This document shows positions 24,160-32,801 of a DNA stretch of 64,000 nucleotides, one piece after another. The stretch is from Clostridiaceae bacterium (GTDB taxonomy: Bacteria > Bacillota > Clostridia > Oscillospirales > Acutalibacteraceae): contig JAETSR010000008.1 of NCBI GenBank assembly GCA_021769555.1, forward strand, positions 1 to 64,000. The letters run 5' to 3'. The notes beneath the pieces are model-generated. The model saw only the letters and a program-made list of their open reading frames with translations. It made no database searches and had not been told where the DNA came from. Position 1 is the first letter of the stretch; each line of letters begins with the position of its first letter. The position numbers and the translations under genes are program-made.

Positions 24160-25422
24160 TCACTTCTTCTGTTTTGAGAGCCACTGCAGGAGGGTGACGG
24201 GCTCGCCGTCTATTGTGACCGGGCTGCCGTCGTAGTCCAGCTTGCAGTCGTCGTTGAGCATGGGTATCCAGGCGAAGTGGCCGATGTACTCAAAGGGGTT
24301 TCCATCGGCGTCGGTGAAGCCCTCGTGGATATCCTTAATATTGTCCCAGAAGGTGAAGTGGACGTTCTTTGCCCCGGCGGCTATAAGGCGCTTATAGGTG
24401 GGCAGGACGGTCTCCTCGGGCTTTACCACCGGGTCGTTCTTGGCGTGGGTGAACCAGACGGGCTTGTCCTTAATGCTATTGATGTTCTCATCGGTGATGG
24501 TCTCGTCGTAAAGGGCCTCGCAGACCGGGAAGGCCGCGGCGAAATAGTCCGGGTGGTCGATGAACATGCGGGTGGTCATGAAGCCGCCGTTGCTGTCGCC
24601 GCCGATGTATATGCGGCCGCGGTCTATGTTTTCGTTTCTTGAGACGAAGTCCTCTATGCAGTCCATGAGGGCCCCCGCGTAAATGCTTTTGCCGGAGCGG
24701 CCGTACTCCCCGGAGCCGTCGTTCATCCAGAAGGTGGGGGTCTGGGGGGCCAGGACATAGGCCCCGCCGAAGAGCTTCTGGACCCGCTCTGAGCTCAGGG
24801 CCACCACCTTATTGCCCATATAGGCAACAGAGGGGTCAACGCCGCCCTCGCCAGCGCCGTGGAGCCAGATGATAAGGGGCCGGGGGCCGGGCTCGACGGA
24901 CTGGGGGATGTAATAGCCGTAGTTTAAGGGCTCAGAGGTGCGGGAGGTATCGTTTATCCAGCCCTTTGAGTCCGGGCAGGATGTGCCCAGGGGGTAGTCG
25001 TACACAAGGCCGGAGACTGTGCCCTCTGATGTCTCGAGGGGCCCGGTCTGGGTGACGGTGAAGCGCATGTTCACGAAGACGTTCAGGCCCTTGGGGGCCG
25101 AGATACAGGAGGCCAGCTGGCAGAGGGGGCCGTAGGCGGTCTCGAGGGTGATGAAGCCCCCGGAGGCGCAGGGCTCCCCGGAGACGTCCGAGGGGTAGGC
25201 CTTTTTAACAGGGATATACCCCCGGCTCTCCTCCTTGTCGTCCACGGCCATCCAGGACTTGGGGAGAAGGAGGAGCTCCCCGCTCTGGTCCATGCGCTCA
25301 ACGTACACTGAGAAGCTTTCGGGGCTTACCTCCTTAATGGGGGAGGGGACTGGGAGTATTATTTTTGTGACATAGGGGCCGAAATCGGTAATGCGGGTGA
25401 TGCTGTAGTAACCTTTGCTCAT
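24160..25422 (-). CDS. esterase with N-terminal Ig-like domain and PHB-depolymerase-like alpha/beta hydrolase domain
   Basis: 420 residues from ATG 25422, which has AAAGGAG 9 bases upstream; an in-frame ATG at 25479 would lie on the promoter. Residues 1-120 are beta-rich, like the Ig-like domain of bacterial esterases. The catalytic domain has IIWLHGAGEGG, the nucleophile IGGDSNGGFMTTR, Asp in THAKNDPVVKPEE and a His either in DIHEGF or YIGHFAW. No signal peptide. First gene of the operon, with the promoter at 25451-25479. Confidence 0.85.
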   Translation of the reverse strand: MSKGYYSITRITDFGPYVTKIILPVPSPIKEVSPESFSVYVERMDQSGELLLLPKSWMAVDDKEESRGYIPVKKAYPSDVSGEPCASGGFITLETAYGPLCQLASCISAPKGLNVFVNMRFTVTQTGPLETSEGTVSGLVYDYPLGTSCPDSKGWINDTSRTSEPLNYGYYIPQSVEPGPRPLIIWLHGAGEGGVDPSVAYMGNKVVALSSERVQKLFGGAYVLAPQTPTFWMNDGSGEYGRSGKSIYAGALMDCIEDFVSRNENIDRGRIYIGGDSNGGFMTTRMFIDHPDYFAAAFPVCEALYDETITDENINSIKDKPVWFTHAKNDPVVKPEETVLPTYKRLIAAGAKNVHFTFWDNIKDIHEGFTDADGNPFEYIGHFAWIPMLNDDCKLDYDGSPVTIDGEPVTLLQWLSKQKK

Positions 25423-25450
25423 TGGGGACGCTCCTTTGCGTGTTTTTTTA

Positions 25451-25479
25451 ATTATATCGCATAAGGGGGCAGGTGTCAA
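25451..25479 (-). promoter_or_regulatory. promoter of the esterase operon
   Basis: Minus strand TTGACA (25479-25474) and TATAAT (25456-25451), spacer 17 bp, a near-perfect promoter, divergent from the ydcF promoter 12 bp away. Confidence 0.85.
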
Positions 25480-25490
25480 GCAATGAGGGC

Positions 25491-25519
25491 TTGCAATCGG
25501 GGGGAATTGGGCTTATAAT
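25491..25519 (+). promoter_or_regulatory. promoter of the YdcF-like gene
   Basis: TTGCAA (25491-25496) and TATAAT (25514-25519), 17-bp spacer, 35 bp before the ATG. Confidence 0.8.
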
Positions 25520-25554
25520 TAAAAAACATCAAATCTTGCCGAAGGGAATATGAT

Positions 25555-26580
25555 ATGCTTGAAATTATGACCGGAGTGACCCTTATGTTCCTCCTGATTT
25601 TCGCCGGGGTAATGCTCAGGGAGCCCAGGAGCCTTTGGAGCGGGGTCTGGTTCTTCCTTTTAATGCTGGACCTGGCGGTGCTCTCCGTGGTGACGGCGGC
25701 GGTATACAGGGACTGGCTCTCGGAGAACAGGATAGTTATCTGGCTGCTCACGGGCCTTGTGCTCATAGCGGGCCTGACGGTGCTGGCCTTCCCGCTGTTT
25801 TTATTGGTGATGTTCATTGTGGAGGGGGTGAAGCTGGTGCGGCGGGAGGGGCTGAGCCCATCGAACCTGCTGTCGCTGCTGTTTGCCCTATTATGGTTCG
25901 GGTTCATATTTATCTGGCCCGCTGTGGGCACCATGCAGCAGGGGTCGCTGGGGCTGGCGGTTTATTTTATCGTCAGCTTCTCGGCGGTGTACATGCTGGC
26001 TCTTATGGCAATGTTCGTGCTCTCAGCCCTTCTGAACCTGGTGCACATCAGGAAGAGAAGGCGGCTGGATTATATCGTCGTGCTGGGCTCGGGGCTGGAC
26101 GGCTCAAGGGTAACCCCCCTGCTGGCCGCAAGGATAGACCGGGGCATACAGCTTTTAAAGTACAACCCCAAGGCCAGGCTCATACTCTCCGGGGGCCAGG
26201 GGCCAGGGGAGGACCTGCCGGAGGGGGAGGCCATGGCGGCTTATGCCATAGAGCATGGGGTCCCGGCGGAGAGGGTGATAGTGGAGCGGGAGTCCTCCGA
26301 CACTGAGGAAAACCTGCGCTTCTCCAGGAGGCTCATGGAGGGAAAGCGCCCGAGGATTGCCATAGCGACCACGGCCTACCATGTGTTCCGGGCCCTGATA
26401 CTGGCAAAGCGCCAGGGCATACGCTGTGTGGGCTTCGGGGCGAAGACAAAGTGGTATTTTACGCTGAACGCCACGCTCAGGGAGTTTGCGGGGTATGTCT
26501 CCCTGACAAGGAAAAAGCACATGATAGTGCTGGGGACGTTCGCGGGGCTTATGCTTTTGATATATGTGCTGACGATTTAA
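25555..26580 (+). CDS. YdcF/SanA-like DUF218 membrane protein
   Basis: 341 residues. Five or so membrane helices in the first 165 residues (for example EIMTGVTLMFLLIFAGVML and LLALLWFGFIFIWP-like stretches), then the DUF218 domain: DYIVVLGSGLDGSRVTPLLA, LILSGGQGPGEDLPEGEAMA, ESSDTEENLRFSR and TTAYHVFRALILA, the family's conserved order. A last hydrophobic helix ends the protein. The family is implicated in envelope processes; the reaction is unknown. GAAGGGAA is a weak ribosome binding site. Confidence 0.88.
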   Translation: MLEIMTGVTLMFLLIFAGVMLREPRSLWSGVWFFLLMLDLAVLSVVTAAVYRDWLSENRIVIWLLTGLVLIAGLTVLAFPLFLLVMFIVEGVKLVRREGLSPSNLLSLLFALLWFGFIFIWPAVGTMQQGSLGLAVYFIVSFSAVYMLALMAMFVLSALLNLVHIRKRRRLDYIVVLGSGLDGSRVTPLLAARIDRGIQLLKYNPKARLILSGGQGPGEDLPEGEAMAAYAIEHGVPAERVIVERESSDTEENLRFSRRLMEGKRPRIAIATTAYHVFRALILAKRQGIRCVGFGAKTKWYFTLNATLREFAGYVSLTRKKHMIVLGTFAGLMLLIYVLTI

Positions 26581-26602
26581 TTGAGATAAAAGGGGAAATT
26601 AT

Positions 26603-27238
26603 ATGAAATACAAATATATTGTCTGGGACTGGAACGGCACTTTGTTTGACGACGCGCCGGTGTGCATAGACGTGATGAACGGTATGCTCCGAAAGCGCGG
26701 CATGAAAGAGCTCGCCCCGGAGCGCTACAGGGAGATATTCACCTTCCCGGTGGAGGAATACTATAAGGCGGCGGGCTGGGATTTTTCAAAGGAGCCCTTT
26801 TCGGAGCTTGCGGTGGAGTATACGGATGAGTACGCCAGGCGCGCCCGGGAATGCGGTTTGCGCCGGGGGGCCTTGGAGGTGCTGGGGGAGCTTGAGGGGC
26901 GGGGGCATGTGCAGCTGATAGCCTCGGCCTCTGAGCTGGGTATGCTGACCGGGCAGGTTAGGCGGTGCGGCATAGAGGGGTATTTCCAGGCAGTGCTGGG
27001 CCTTGGGAATGTGCTTGCCGCCACAAAGGAGGGCCTTGCCGGGGAGTACCTGAGGGCCGGGGGGATATCCCCGGAGGACGTGGTGTTCATAGGCGATACC
27101 GGCCACGACTATAAAGTGGCGAGGGGCATCGGCTGTGCCTGCCTGCTCATATCCGGCGGCCACGAGAGCCCCGAAAGGCTCGCCGCCACAGGCTGTCCTG
27201 TCCTCACGAGCCTTGAGGAACTGCTGGACATACTATAA
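26603..27238 (+). CDS. HAD-family hydrolase, phosphoglycolate-phosphatase-like
   Basis: 211 residues. Motif I is VWDWNGTLFDDAP with the nucleophile Asp, motif II is in LIASASEL, motif III Lys lies in ATKEG and motif IV is VVFIGDTGHDYKVARG. A helical cap domain lies between. The WNGTL variant is common in this Firmicute subgroup. Substrate unknown. AAAGGGGAA precedes the ATG. It follows the YdcF gene by 22 bp. Confidence 0.88.
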   Translation: MKYKYIVWDWNGTLFDDAPVCIDVMNGMLRKRGMKELAPERYREIFTFPVEEYYKAAGWDFSKEPFSELAVEYTDEYARRARECGLRRGALEVLGELEGRGHVQLIASASELGMLTGQVRRCGIEGYFQAVLGLGNVLAATKEGLAGEYLRAGGISPEDVVFIGDTGHDYKVARGIGCACLLISGGHESPERLAATGCPVLTSLEELLDIL

Positions 27239-27270
27239 AAATACCGGGCGGGGAAAGCTCCCTGCCCGGT
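27237..27270 (-). terminator. terminator of the SprA-like gene, shared convergent region
   Basis: ACCGGGC/GCCCGGT (27243-27249 with 27264-27270) with further inner pairing; on the minus strand TTTTT-like ATTTTTATAG follows. The HAD gene from the other side may use the same stem but lacks a U-tract. Confidence 0.75.
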
Positions 27271-27284
27271 CTCAGTTTCTGAAA

Positions 27285-27971
27285 TTATTTCTGCTCCTCT
27301 TCGCCGTTCACTGCCTGGGGCTCAGGAGCGTTCTCGCCCTTAGTGACCGTCCGGGTGGTGCCGCCGGAGACGTATACCTTGCCGCACTCCGGGCAGATGT
27401 CCGTGTGCAGGGTGACGGTCTGGCTCACGACCTTGCGGTCCTCCCTTTTGGCCTTGGCCTGCTCGCGGACCACGTGCTCCATCTCGTGGCCGCGCACGGC
27501 GGCGGGGGCGGCGTCCGCGTCGATGTGGGTGGGGGTCTGGTAGGAGACGCCGGAGTCGTCGGAGCCGTCCTGGTACTTGCGCTCCTCACAGGTCTGACAC
27601 TTCCCCTCCTCGGCGGCCTGCTGAGCGCCGTCCGCGCCCAGGGCTTCATCGAGCTCAATGCCGTCGTGGCCTGGGAGCTCGGCGCTCAAATCTATCACAT
27701 TGTCCTCGGGGTACTGCACCCTCATTCTCGCCGCCATCTCCGCAGGATAAGCCTGTGGCAGCACCGTGCCCGGGACAGTATCAGCCCAGGCGGGGGTCAC
27801 CCTTGAGGGGGCCTCGGAGTACACCGGTATCGCCGGGCGCACCGGTGTGACCGGCGCTTCCGGCATGGCCTGCCTGGGGGAGCGGTGCATCTGGGCCATC
27901 CTATAGTTATATATGCTGGAAACGTTTCCCGCGGGCCTAGAGAGCCCTACGGGGTTTATCATACCGACCAT
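27285..27971 (-). CDS. SprA-like putative metalloprotease-related protein
   Basis: 228 residues. The N-terminal half is Pro/Ala-rich and disordered. The C-terminal half has CQTCEERKYQDGSDDSG, then HIDADAAPAAVRGHEMEHV, then HTDICPECGKVYVSGGTT, which matches the SprA-related family with a HExxH-like HEMEH and CxxC pairs. The zinc-protease activity is suggested by the motif but not shown to my knowledge. No signal peptide. AGAGGTG precedes the ATG. It has its own promoter with a palindrome and stands alone. Confidence 0.75.
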   Translation of the reverse strand: MVGMINPVGLSRPAGNVSSIYNYRMAQMHRSPRQAMPEAPVTPVRPAIPVYSEAPSRVTPAWADTVPGTVLPQAYPAEMAARMRVQYPEDNVIDLSAELPGHDGIELDEALGADGAQQAAEEGKCQTCEERKYQDGSDDSGVSYQTPTHIDADAAPAAVRGHEMEHVVREQAKAKREDRKVVSQTVTLHTDICPECGKVYVSGGTTRTVTKGENAPEPQAVNGEEEQK

Positions 27972-27991
27972 TCTGAAACACCTCTTGAAGC

Positions 27992-28035
27992 GTGATATAT
28001 ATCACTAGTATAGCCTATTTTCTGTAAAAGTTCAA
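27992..28035 (-). promoter_or_regulatory. promoter and palindromic site of the SprA-like gene
   Basis: On the minus strand TTGAAC (28035-28030) and TATACT (28012-28007), spacer 17 bp. Immediately downstream lies a perfect 14-bp palindrome GTGATATATATCAC (27992-28005), over the likely transcription start, a candidate operator. Confidence 0.65.
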
Positions 28036-28065
28036 TAGCAAAAAAAGAAAAATTTTCATTTCCCC

Positions 28066-28094
28066 TTGACAACCCAGCTTCACTGTGATAAAAT
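28066..28094 (+). promoter_or_regulatory. promoter of the trpB2 T-box leader
   Basis: TTGACA (28066-28071) and TAAAAT (28089-28094) with a 17-bp spacer; transcription should start near 28101. Confidence 0.8.
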
Positions 28095-28099
28095 ACGGT

Positions 28100-28390
28100 A
28101 AACCGAAGAAAAAGTGTAAGTAGTCAGCCTTTGGCACCCTACCAGAGAGCCGCGCGCCGGTGGAAGCGCGGCGGGCAGCGGGGCGGGACGAATGGGCTTT
28201 TGAGGGCGAACCGAAAGCGGCAGGGCCGAGCGGCAAGGCCGCTAGTAGGGGAGACGGAGGGGCGCTCCGTTATAAAGGGCGGCGCATAGATGTTGTGCGC
28301 AGTGAGAGGACGCTTTTGCGTCAAGCCGGGTGGCACCGCAGGAGAATTTTTCCTGTCCCAGCAGATTATTGCCGGGACAGTTTTTTTGTG
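28100..28390 (+). promoter_or_regulatory. T-box riboswitch, tRNA-Trp type, upstream of trpB2
   Basis: Leader of about 290 nt. Near its start is AAGTAGT (loop-E type) and AGAGAG; GAA followed by TGG (28193-28195) on the 3' side of stem I fits a Trp specifier. The conserved T-box GGGTGGCACCGC is at 28328-28339. Its TGGC would pair with a GCCA acceptor end; tRNA-Trp has G as discriminator base. A terminator CTGTCCC/GGGACAG with seven T (28353-28387) follows. Uncharged tRNA-Trp would thus allow read-through into trpB2. The T-box is certain; the specifier is read by eye. Confidence 0.88.
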
Positions 28391-28425
28391 TTCCGGACAT
28401 ATAAACATCGAAAGGATGAAGTAAA

Positions 28426-29796
28426 ATGAGCGAGAACAAGATTCCCTACAAAATCTATCTGGAAGAGAGCGAAATGCCTAAGGCATGGTATAACCTGAGG
28501 GCCGACATGAAGAATAAGCCCGCGCCCCTTCTGAACCCGGGCACCCTGCAGCCCATGACCGCCGGGGAGCTCTCGGGGGTGTTCTGCGAGGAGCTGGTGA
28601 AGCAGGAGCTGGATAACGACACGGCTTTCTTTGAGATACCGACTGAGATAAGGGATTTCTACAAGATGTACCGCCCCTCCCCGCTGGTGAGGGCGTACTG
28701 CCTGGAGGAAAAGCTGCAGACCCCCGCGAAGATATACTATAAGTTCGAGGGCAACAACACCTCCGGCTCACATAAGCTGAACTCCGCTATAGCCCAGGCA
28801 TATTATGCCAAGAACCAGGGGCTGAAGGGCGTGACTACCGAGACCGGCGCGGGCCAGTGGGGCACGGCCCTCTCAATGGCCTGCTCCTATCTGGGGCTGG
28901 ACTGCAAGGTGTATATGGTAAAGTGCTCCTATGAGCAGAAGCCCTTTAGGCGCGAGGTCATGAAGGTGTACGGCGCGGACGTGACCCCCTCCCCCTCGGA
29001 CACCACCAATGTGGGACGGAAGATACTTGAGGAGTACCCGGGCACCGGCGGCTCCCTGGGCTGCGCCATAAGCGAGGCTGTGGAGGTTGCCACCTCTACC
29101 GAGGGCTACAGGTACGTGCTGGGCTCGGTCCTGAACCAGGTGCTTCTGCACCAGTCCATAATCGGCCTTGAGACGAAGACCGCCATGGACAAGTACGGCA
29201 TAAAGCCGGATATTATCATCGGCTGTGCCGGGGGCGGCAGCAACCTGGGCGGGCTTATCTCCCCCTTCATGGGCGAGAAGCTCAGGGGCGAGGCGGATTA
29301 CAGGATAATCGCCGTGGAACCCGCCTCCTGCCCCAGCTTTACCAGGGGCGAGTACCGCTACGACTTCTGCGACACCGGCATGGTCTGCCCCCTCGCGAAG
29401 ATGTACACCCTTGGCAGCGGCTTCATCCCCAGTGCCGACCACGCGGGGGGCCTCAGGTTCCACGGCATGAGCTCGGTGCTCAGCCAGCTCTACGCCGACG
29501 GCCTGATGGAGGCTGTTTCCGTGAAGCAGACCGACGTGTTCAAGGCCGCCGAGGAGTTCGCGAGGGTGGAGGGCATACTCCCCGCCCCGGAGAGCAGCCA
29601 CGCTATTCTGGCTGCCGTGAACGAGGCTTTAAGGTGCAGGGAGACCGGCGAGGAGAAGACCATACTCTTCGGGCTCACGGGCACAGGGTACTTTGATTTG
29701 GTGGCCTATGAGAAGTTCCATAAGGGGGAGATGGTGAACACCATACCCACCGACGAGGACATCAGAAAGTCACTTGATAAGCTGCCCAAGGTGTAA
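28426..29796 (+). CDS. trpB2: stand-alone tryptophan synthase beta chain, TrpB2 type
   Basis: 456 residues, longer than TrpB1 (about 400) and with the TrpB2 N-terminus (YLEESEMPKAWYNLRADM). The PLP lysine is in NTSGSHKLNSA, ETGAGQWGTALS holds the catalytic Glu region and CAGGGSNLGG binds the phosphate of PLP. TrpB2 makes Trp from indole and serine and often lacks a TrpA partner; no trpA or other trp gene is adjacent. Control by a Trp T-box directly upstream supports a tryptophan role. The ATG has GAAAGGATG upstream. Confidence 0.95.
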   Translation: MSENKIPYKIYLEESEMPKAWYNLRADMKNKPAPLLNPGTLQPMTAGELSGVFCEELVKQELDNDTAFFEIPTEIRDFYKMYRPSPLVRAYCLEEKLQTPAKIYYKFEGNNTSGSHKLNSAIAQAYYAKNQGLKGVTTETGAGQWGTALSMACSYLGLDCKVYMVKCSYEQKPFRREVMKVYGADVTPSPSDTTNVGRKILEEYPGTGGSLGCAISEAVEVATSTEGYRYVLGSVLNQVLLHQSIIGLETKTAMDKYGIKPDIIIGCAGGGSNLGGLISPFMGEKLRGEADYRIIAVEPASCPSFTRGEYRYDFCDTGMVCPLAKMYTLGSGFIPSADHAGGLRFHGMSSVLSQLYADGLMEAVSVKQTDVFKAAEEFARVEGILPAPESSHAILAAVNEALRCRETGEEKTILFGLTGTGYFDLVAYEKFHKGEMVNTIPTDEDIRKSLDKLPKV

Positions 29797-29857
29797 AAAC
29801 GGGGGCTTTTCCTAAGATTTTCTTACAAATTTATTAAAACATAATATGTAGTGGACA

Positions 29858-29900
29858 AAAACCGGCGGGACTACCAAATGACCGCCGGTTTCCGCCTTTT
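29858..29900 (+). terminator. terminator of trpB2
   Basis: AAACCGGCGG pairs with CCGCCGGTTT (29858-29891) with a 14-nt loop, then CCGCC and six T. Confidence 0.75.
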
Positions 29901-29968
29901 TTCGACGGTTTTCGGCCCTCTATGGCCCCCCTTATCCCTTGTAATTACTGGAATTTCGGCAGAAAAGA

Positions 29969-29997
29969 TTGCAATTTTGTAACCTTTCTGTTATAAT
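29969..29997 (+). promoter_or_regulatory. promoter of the SLH-lysozyme gene
   Basis: TTGCAA (29969-29974) and TATAAT (29992-29997), spacer 17 bp, 58 bp before the chosen ATG. Confidence 0.8.
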
Positions 29998-30055
29998 TGG
30001 GCTCACCGGGGGGTGTCTCACCCGGGCGACTTACTTTTGGAGGTACATCTATACT

Positions 30056-32614
30056 ATGCGAAGACGACGGATAAGGCTGCTGACGGCCCTGCTCCTGGCG
30101 GTGCTGACGGCTGTGCTTCCCATATGCTCCGCGGCGGCGGAGGGAGCGGACTTGAATGAGCAGCAGGAAGCAGTAAATGAGGGCGCGCCTTATGAGGACG
30201 CCATAGAGGACATAATGGAACCGGAGGACGGGGCTGAGCCCGAAGCTGAGCCCGAAGCTGAGCCTGAAGAGGGCCCGGAGACAGGCGCCGGGGAGGGGGA
30301 TTCCACCCAGGACATGTTTTCAAAGGCCCTTGTGAAGCTCAAGACCGGGGGCCACGAGGCCTATATGACCGGGACCACCGACGGGCGCTTCAAGCCCGAG
30401 GCTTTCATCACCCGGGAGGAGGCCGCCCAGGTCATATATAACCTCCTTGCGGAGAAGCCGGAGAACGCCGAGGCCAGCTTCTCGGACGTTTCCAGCACCG
30501 GCTGGGCCTATAAGGCCATAGCGGCCATGAGCACCCTGGGGGTCATGAAGGGGGACGGAAAGAGGTTCCGCCCCAAGGAGAACCTTACAAGGGCCGAGTT
30601 CATGGTGGTGCTCAGCAACTGCTTCGACCTGCCGAAGGGCCAGAGCACCTTCCCGGACGTGCCGGAGAGCCACTGGGCCTATGAGGCCATAGCCGCCGTG
30701 CAGCAGAAGGGCTGGGTGGCCGGGTACAGCGACGGCAGGTTCGGCCCGGACGACAACATAAAGCGCTGCCAGGTGGTTACGGTGCTGAACAGCGCCCTGG
30801 AGCGCCGGGACGATAAATTCGCCCAGGACAGCGACAAGCAGGAGTTTTCCGACGTGCCCAAGTCCCACTGGGCCTTTAAGGAGATAGCCGAGGCCGCGGA
30901 CCCGGTGGAGCAGCCGGACCCGCCTACGCCGCCCAACGGGGTAAAGGTGGGCTCGACGGTACAGGTGAACTCAGACAACGGGCTTAACGTCCGGGAGGCC
31001 CCGGTGGACGGCAGGGTGATAACCGCCGTGCCCAACGGCACCCTGCTGACTGTTACGGATATCAGCAAAGCGCCCTGGCTTGGGGTGAGGACCTCCGGGG
31101 GCATAAACGGATTTGTGCTGGGGGACTATGTGAAGCTCTATACAGGGGGCGGCGGCACGCCCCAGAACGGCAGCCTCTCGGCCTCGAGCCTCAATATGCG
31201 CCAGTATATGAGCGCAAGGCTGGACGCCACTGCCGGCAAGCAGGTGAGCGCAATGAAGTGGAGCAGCTCGGACCCGGACGTGGCCAGAGTGGGCTATACC
31301 ATTAACTACAGCTCCACTAAGCAGAGCGCCATAGTCTACGCCGGGAGCCCCGGCACGGCGGTGCTTACATACTCAGACGGGGCGGGCAATAAAAAGGCCT
31401 CCTGCACCGTGACGGTCTCCTCCCCGGAGCCTGTGCGCTTCGCGTACCCCTCCGAGAGCATTGTGCAGAAGGGCGCGGACTTTGAGTTTATCGCCATAAC
31501 CGACAGCAGCCGGGACCAGGTGCGCTTTGACGTATCCGGGGGCGCAAGCTATACCACGGACAGCTTTGTATCGGAGAGCAACCGCTCCCAGTACGGCCTT
31601 CCGGACAACAATACAAGGGTGTTCTCCCAGACCCTGAGCCTCTCCCTGCCGGGGACATATACCGTGAGGGCATACGCCGGGGTGAACGGCCAGTTCTCCG
31701 GGGAGAACGTGACCTTTACCGTGCAGGTTAAGGACCGGGTGAGCTATACCGAGGCCACTACTGAGCCCAGGAGGCTCAGCGCCAGGGGGATAGCGGTTAT
31801 CAGGGACTTTGAGGGCATTGTAAACGAGGTGGAGGACGACGTGCTGGTTGCGGGCAACCCCACGGTGGGCTGCGGGTATGTTGTCGCCAACGCCAACGAC
31901 ACCTTCTACAATAACCTCACCGACAGGGAGGCCTTCGCCCTGCTCAGCGAGAAGGCTGACGAGGGGGTGTACGCCCGGGCGGTGGAGAACTTCCGCAAAA
32001 AGCACAATATCAAGATGAGCCAGGCCCAGTTCGACGCGCTTACAAGCTGGGTGTACAATATCGGCACGGGCAACCTGGCCCAGGGGGCTACCGACGCCGC
32101 GGACATGATACTGAACATGGTTGCGCCGCCAAACGCCTCGGCCGCGAACCCTGTGTCGGGGGTTGTGAACACCAGTTCGAACACCAATCCGGCGGTGCTC
32201 TATGCCAGCGCGGACAGGTCCAGCAAGAAGCAGGGGACCATCCCCGCGGGGACCTCGGTGAAGGTCACGGAGGTGAAGGTGGTGCGCTCGGCCACAAGGC
32301 AGGAGGTCTGGTACAAGACAAGCTACGGCGGCAAGGCCGGCTGGGTGGGCTCAGGGTACGTGAAGCTCAGCGGGAACCGCCAGGTGGACCTCACCTACGC
32401 GGACTCCACCTCCCTTGCCACGGAGTTCCTGCTGTGGCATATGGCCGGGGGCATACAGCCGGGCCTTGTGTACAGAAGGCTCTTTGAATGCAAGATATTC
32501 TTCTTCGGAAACTACGACGAGGGCAAGCCCAACGGCTATGAGACCCCGAACTACAGAAAAAACACATACGGGTTCGTGTACCCGGAGCGTATTCAGAATC
32601 TCGACAGGAGATAA
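30056..32614 (+). CDS. surface protein with SLH, SH3 and split GH24-type lysozyme domains
   Basis: 852 residues from ATG 30056 (GGAGG 12 bases upstream; the promoter rules out the in-frame start at 29969). Order: signal peptide (1-29, cut after CSAAA), acidic Glu/Pro linker with EAEPEAEPEE, three SLH repeats (about 88-281, e.g. DVPESHWAYEAIAAVQQKGW), SH3 (about 302-361, LNVREAPVDGRV), a Big-like beta domain, then a lysozyme start (about 577-700: AVIRDFEGIV with the candidate catalytic Glu, VGCGYV, FDALTSWVYNIG). A second SH3 (about 711-772) follows, then TEFLLWHMAGGIQPGLVYRR and a LFECKIFFFG-like end that belong to the GH24 C-terminus. It should bind the wall by SLH and cut peptidoglycan. Confidence 0.85.
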   Translation: MRRRRIRLLTALLLAVLTAVLPICSAAAEGADLNEQQEAVNEGAPYEDAIEDIMEPEDGAEPEAEPEAEPEEGPETGAGEGDSTQDMFSKALVKLKTGGHEAYMTGTTDGRFKPEAFITREEAAQVIYNLLAEKPENAEASFSDVSSTGWAYKAIAAMSTLGVMKGDGKRFRPKENLTRAEFMVVLSNCFDLPKGQSTFPDVPESHWAYEAIAAVQQKGWVAGYSDGRFGPDDNIKRCQVVTVLNSALERRDDKFAQDSDKQEFSDVPKSHWAFKEIAEAADPVEQPDPPTPPNGVKVGSTVQVNSDNGLNVREAPVDGRVITAVPNGTLLTVTDISKAPWLGVRTSGGINGFVLGDYVKLYTGGGGTPQNGSLSASSLNMRQYMSARLDATAGKQVSAMKWSSSDPDVARVGYTINYSSTKQSAIVYAGSPGTAVLTYSDGAGNKKASCTVTVSSPEPVRFAYPSESIVQKGADFEFIAITDSSRDQVRFDVSGGASYTTDSFVSESNRSQYGLPDNNTRVFSQTLSLSLPGTYTVRAYAGVNGQFSGENVTFTVQVKDRVSYTEATTEPRRLSARGIAVIRDFEGIVNEVEDDVLVAGNPTVGCGYVVANANDTFYNNLTDREAFALLSEKADEGVYARAVENFRKKHNIKMSQAQFDALTSWVYNIGTGNLAQGATDAADMILNMVAPPNASAANPVSGVVNTSSNTNPAVLYASADRSSKKQGTIPAGTSVKVTEVKVVRSATRQEVWYKTSYGGKAGWVGSGYVKLSGNRQVDLTYADSTSLATEFLLWHMAGGIQPGLVYRRLFECKIFFFGNYDEGKPNGYETPNYRKNTYGFVYPERIQNLDRR

Positions 32615-32665
32615 AGGTTTATTGGGTAATCTGAACATATAATAATATAACTAAAGTTTATATAT

Positions 32666-32697
32666 AAAGGGCCTCTGAGCGTTCAGGGCCCTTTTTT
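32666..32697 (+). terminator. terminator of the SLH-lysozyme gene
   Basis: AAAGGGCC, CTGA pairs with TCAG, GGCCCTTT, then TTTT; a long stem with a GCGT loop. Confidence 0.88.
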
Positions 32698-32801
32698 GTT
32701 ATCTTTCTTATCACCTAAGGACGGGCCCGGGCATATGATAACGTAGGGCCGGGCCTGGCTTTTGGGGCCCTGCCTGTTAATATGAAACTGAGGTGATAAT
32801 A

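Noticed and set aside
28160-28429. ORFs on both strands inside the trpB2 leader
   Set aside because: The region is a structured T-box leader with promoter, T-box and terminator; the ORFs are chance.
29969-30055. Upstream start of the SLH-lysozyme gene at 29969
   Set aside because: That stretch contains the -35 and -10 boxes; the signal peptide begins at 30056 behind GGAGG.
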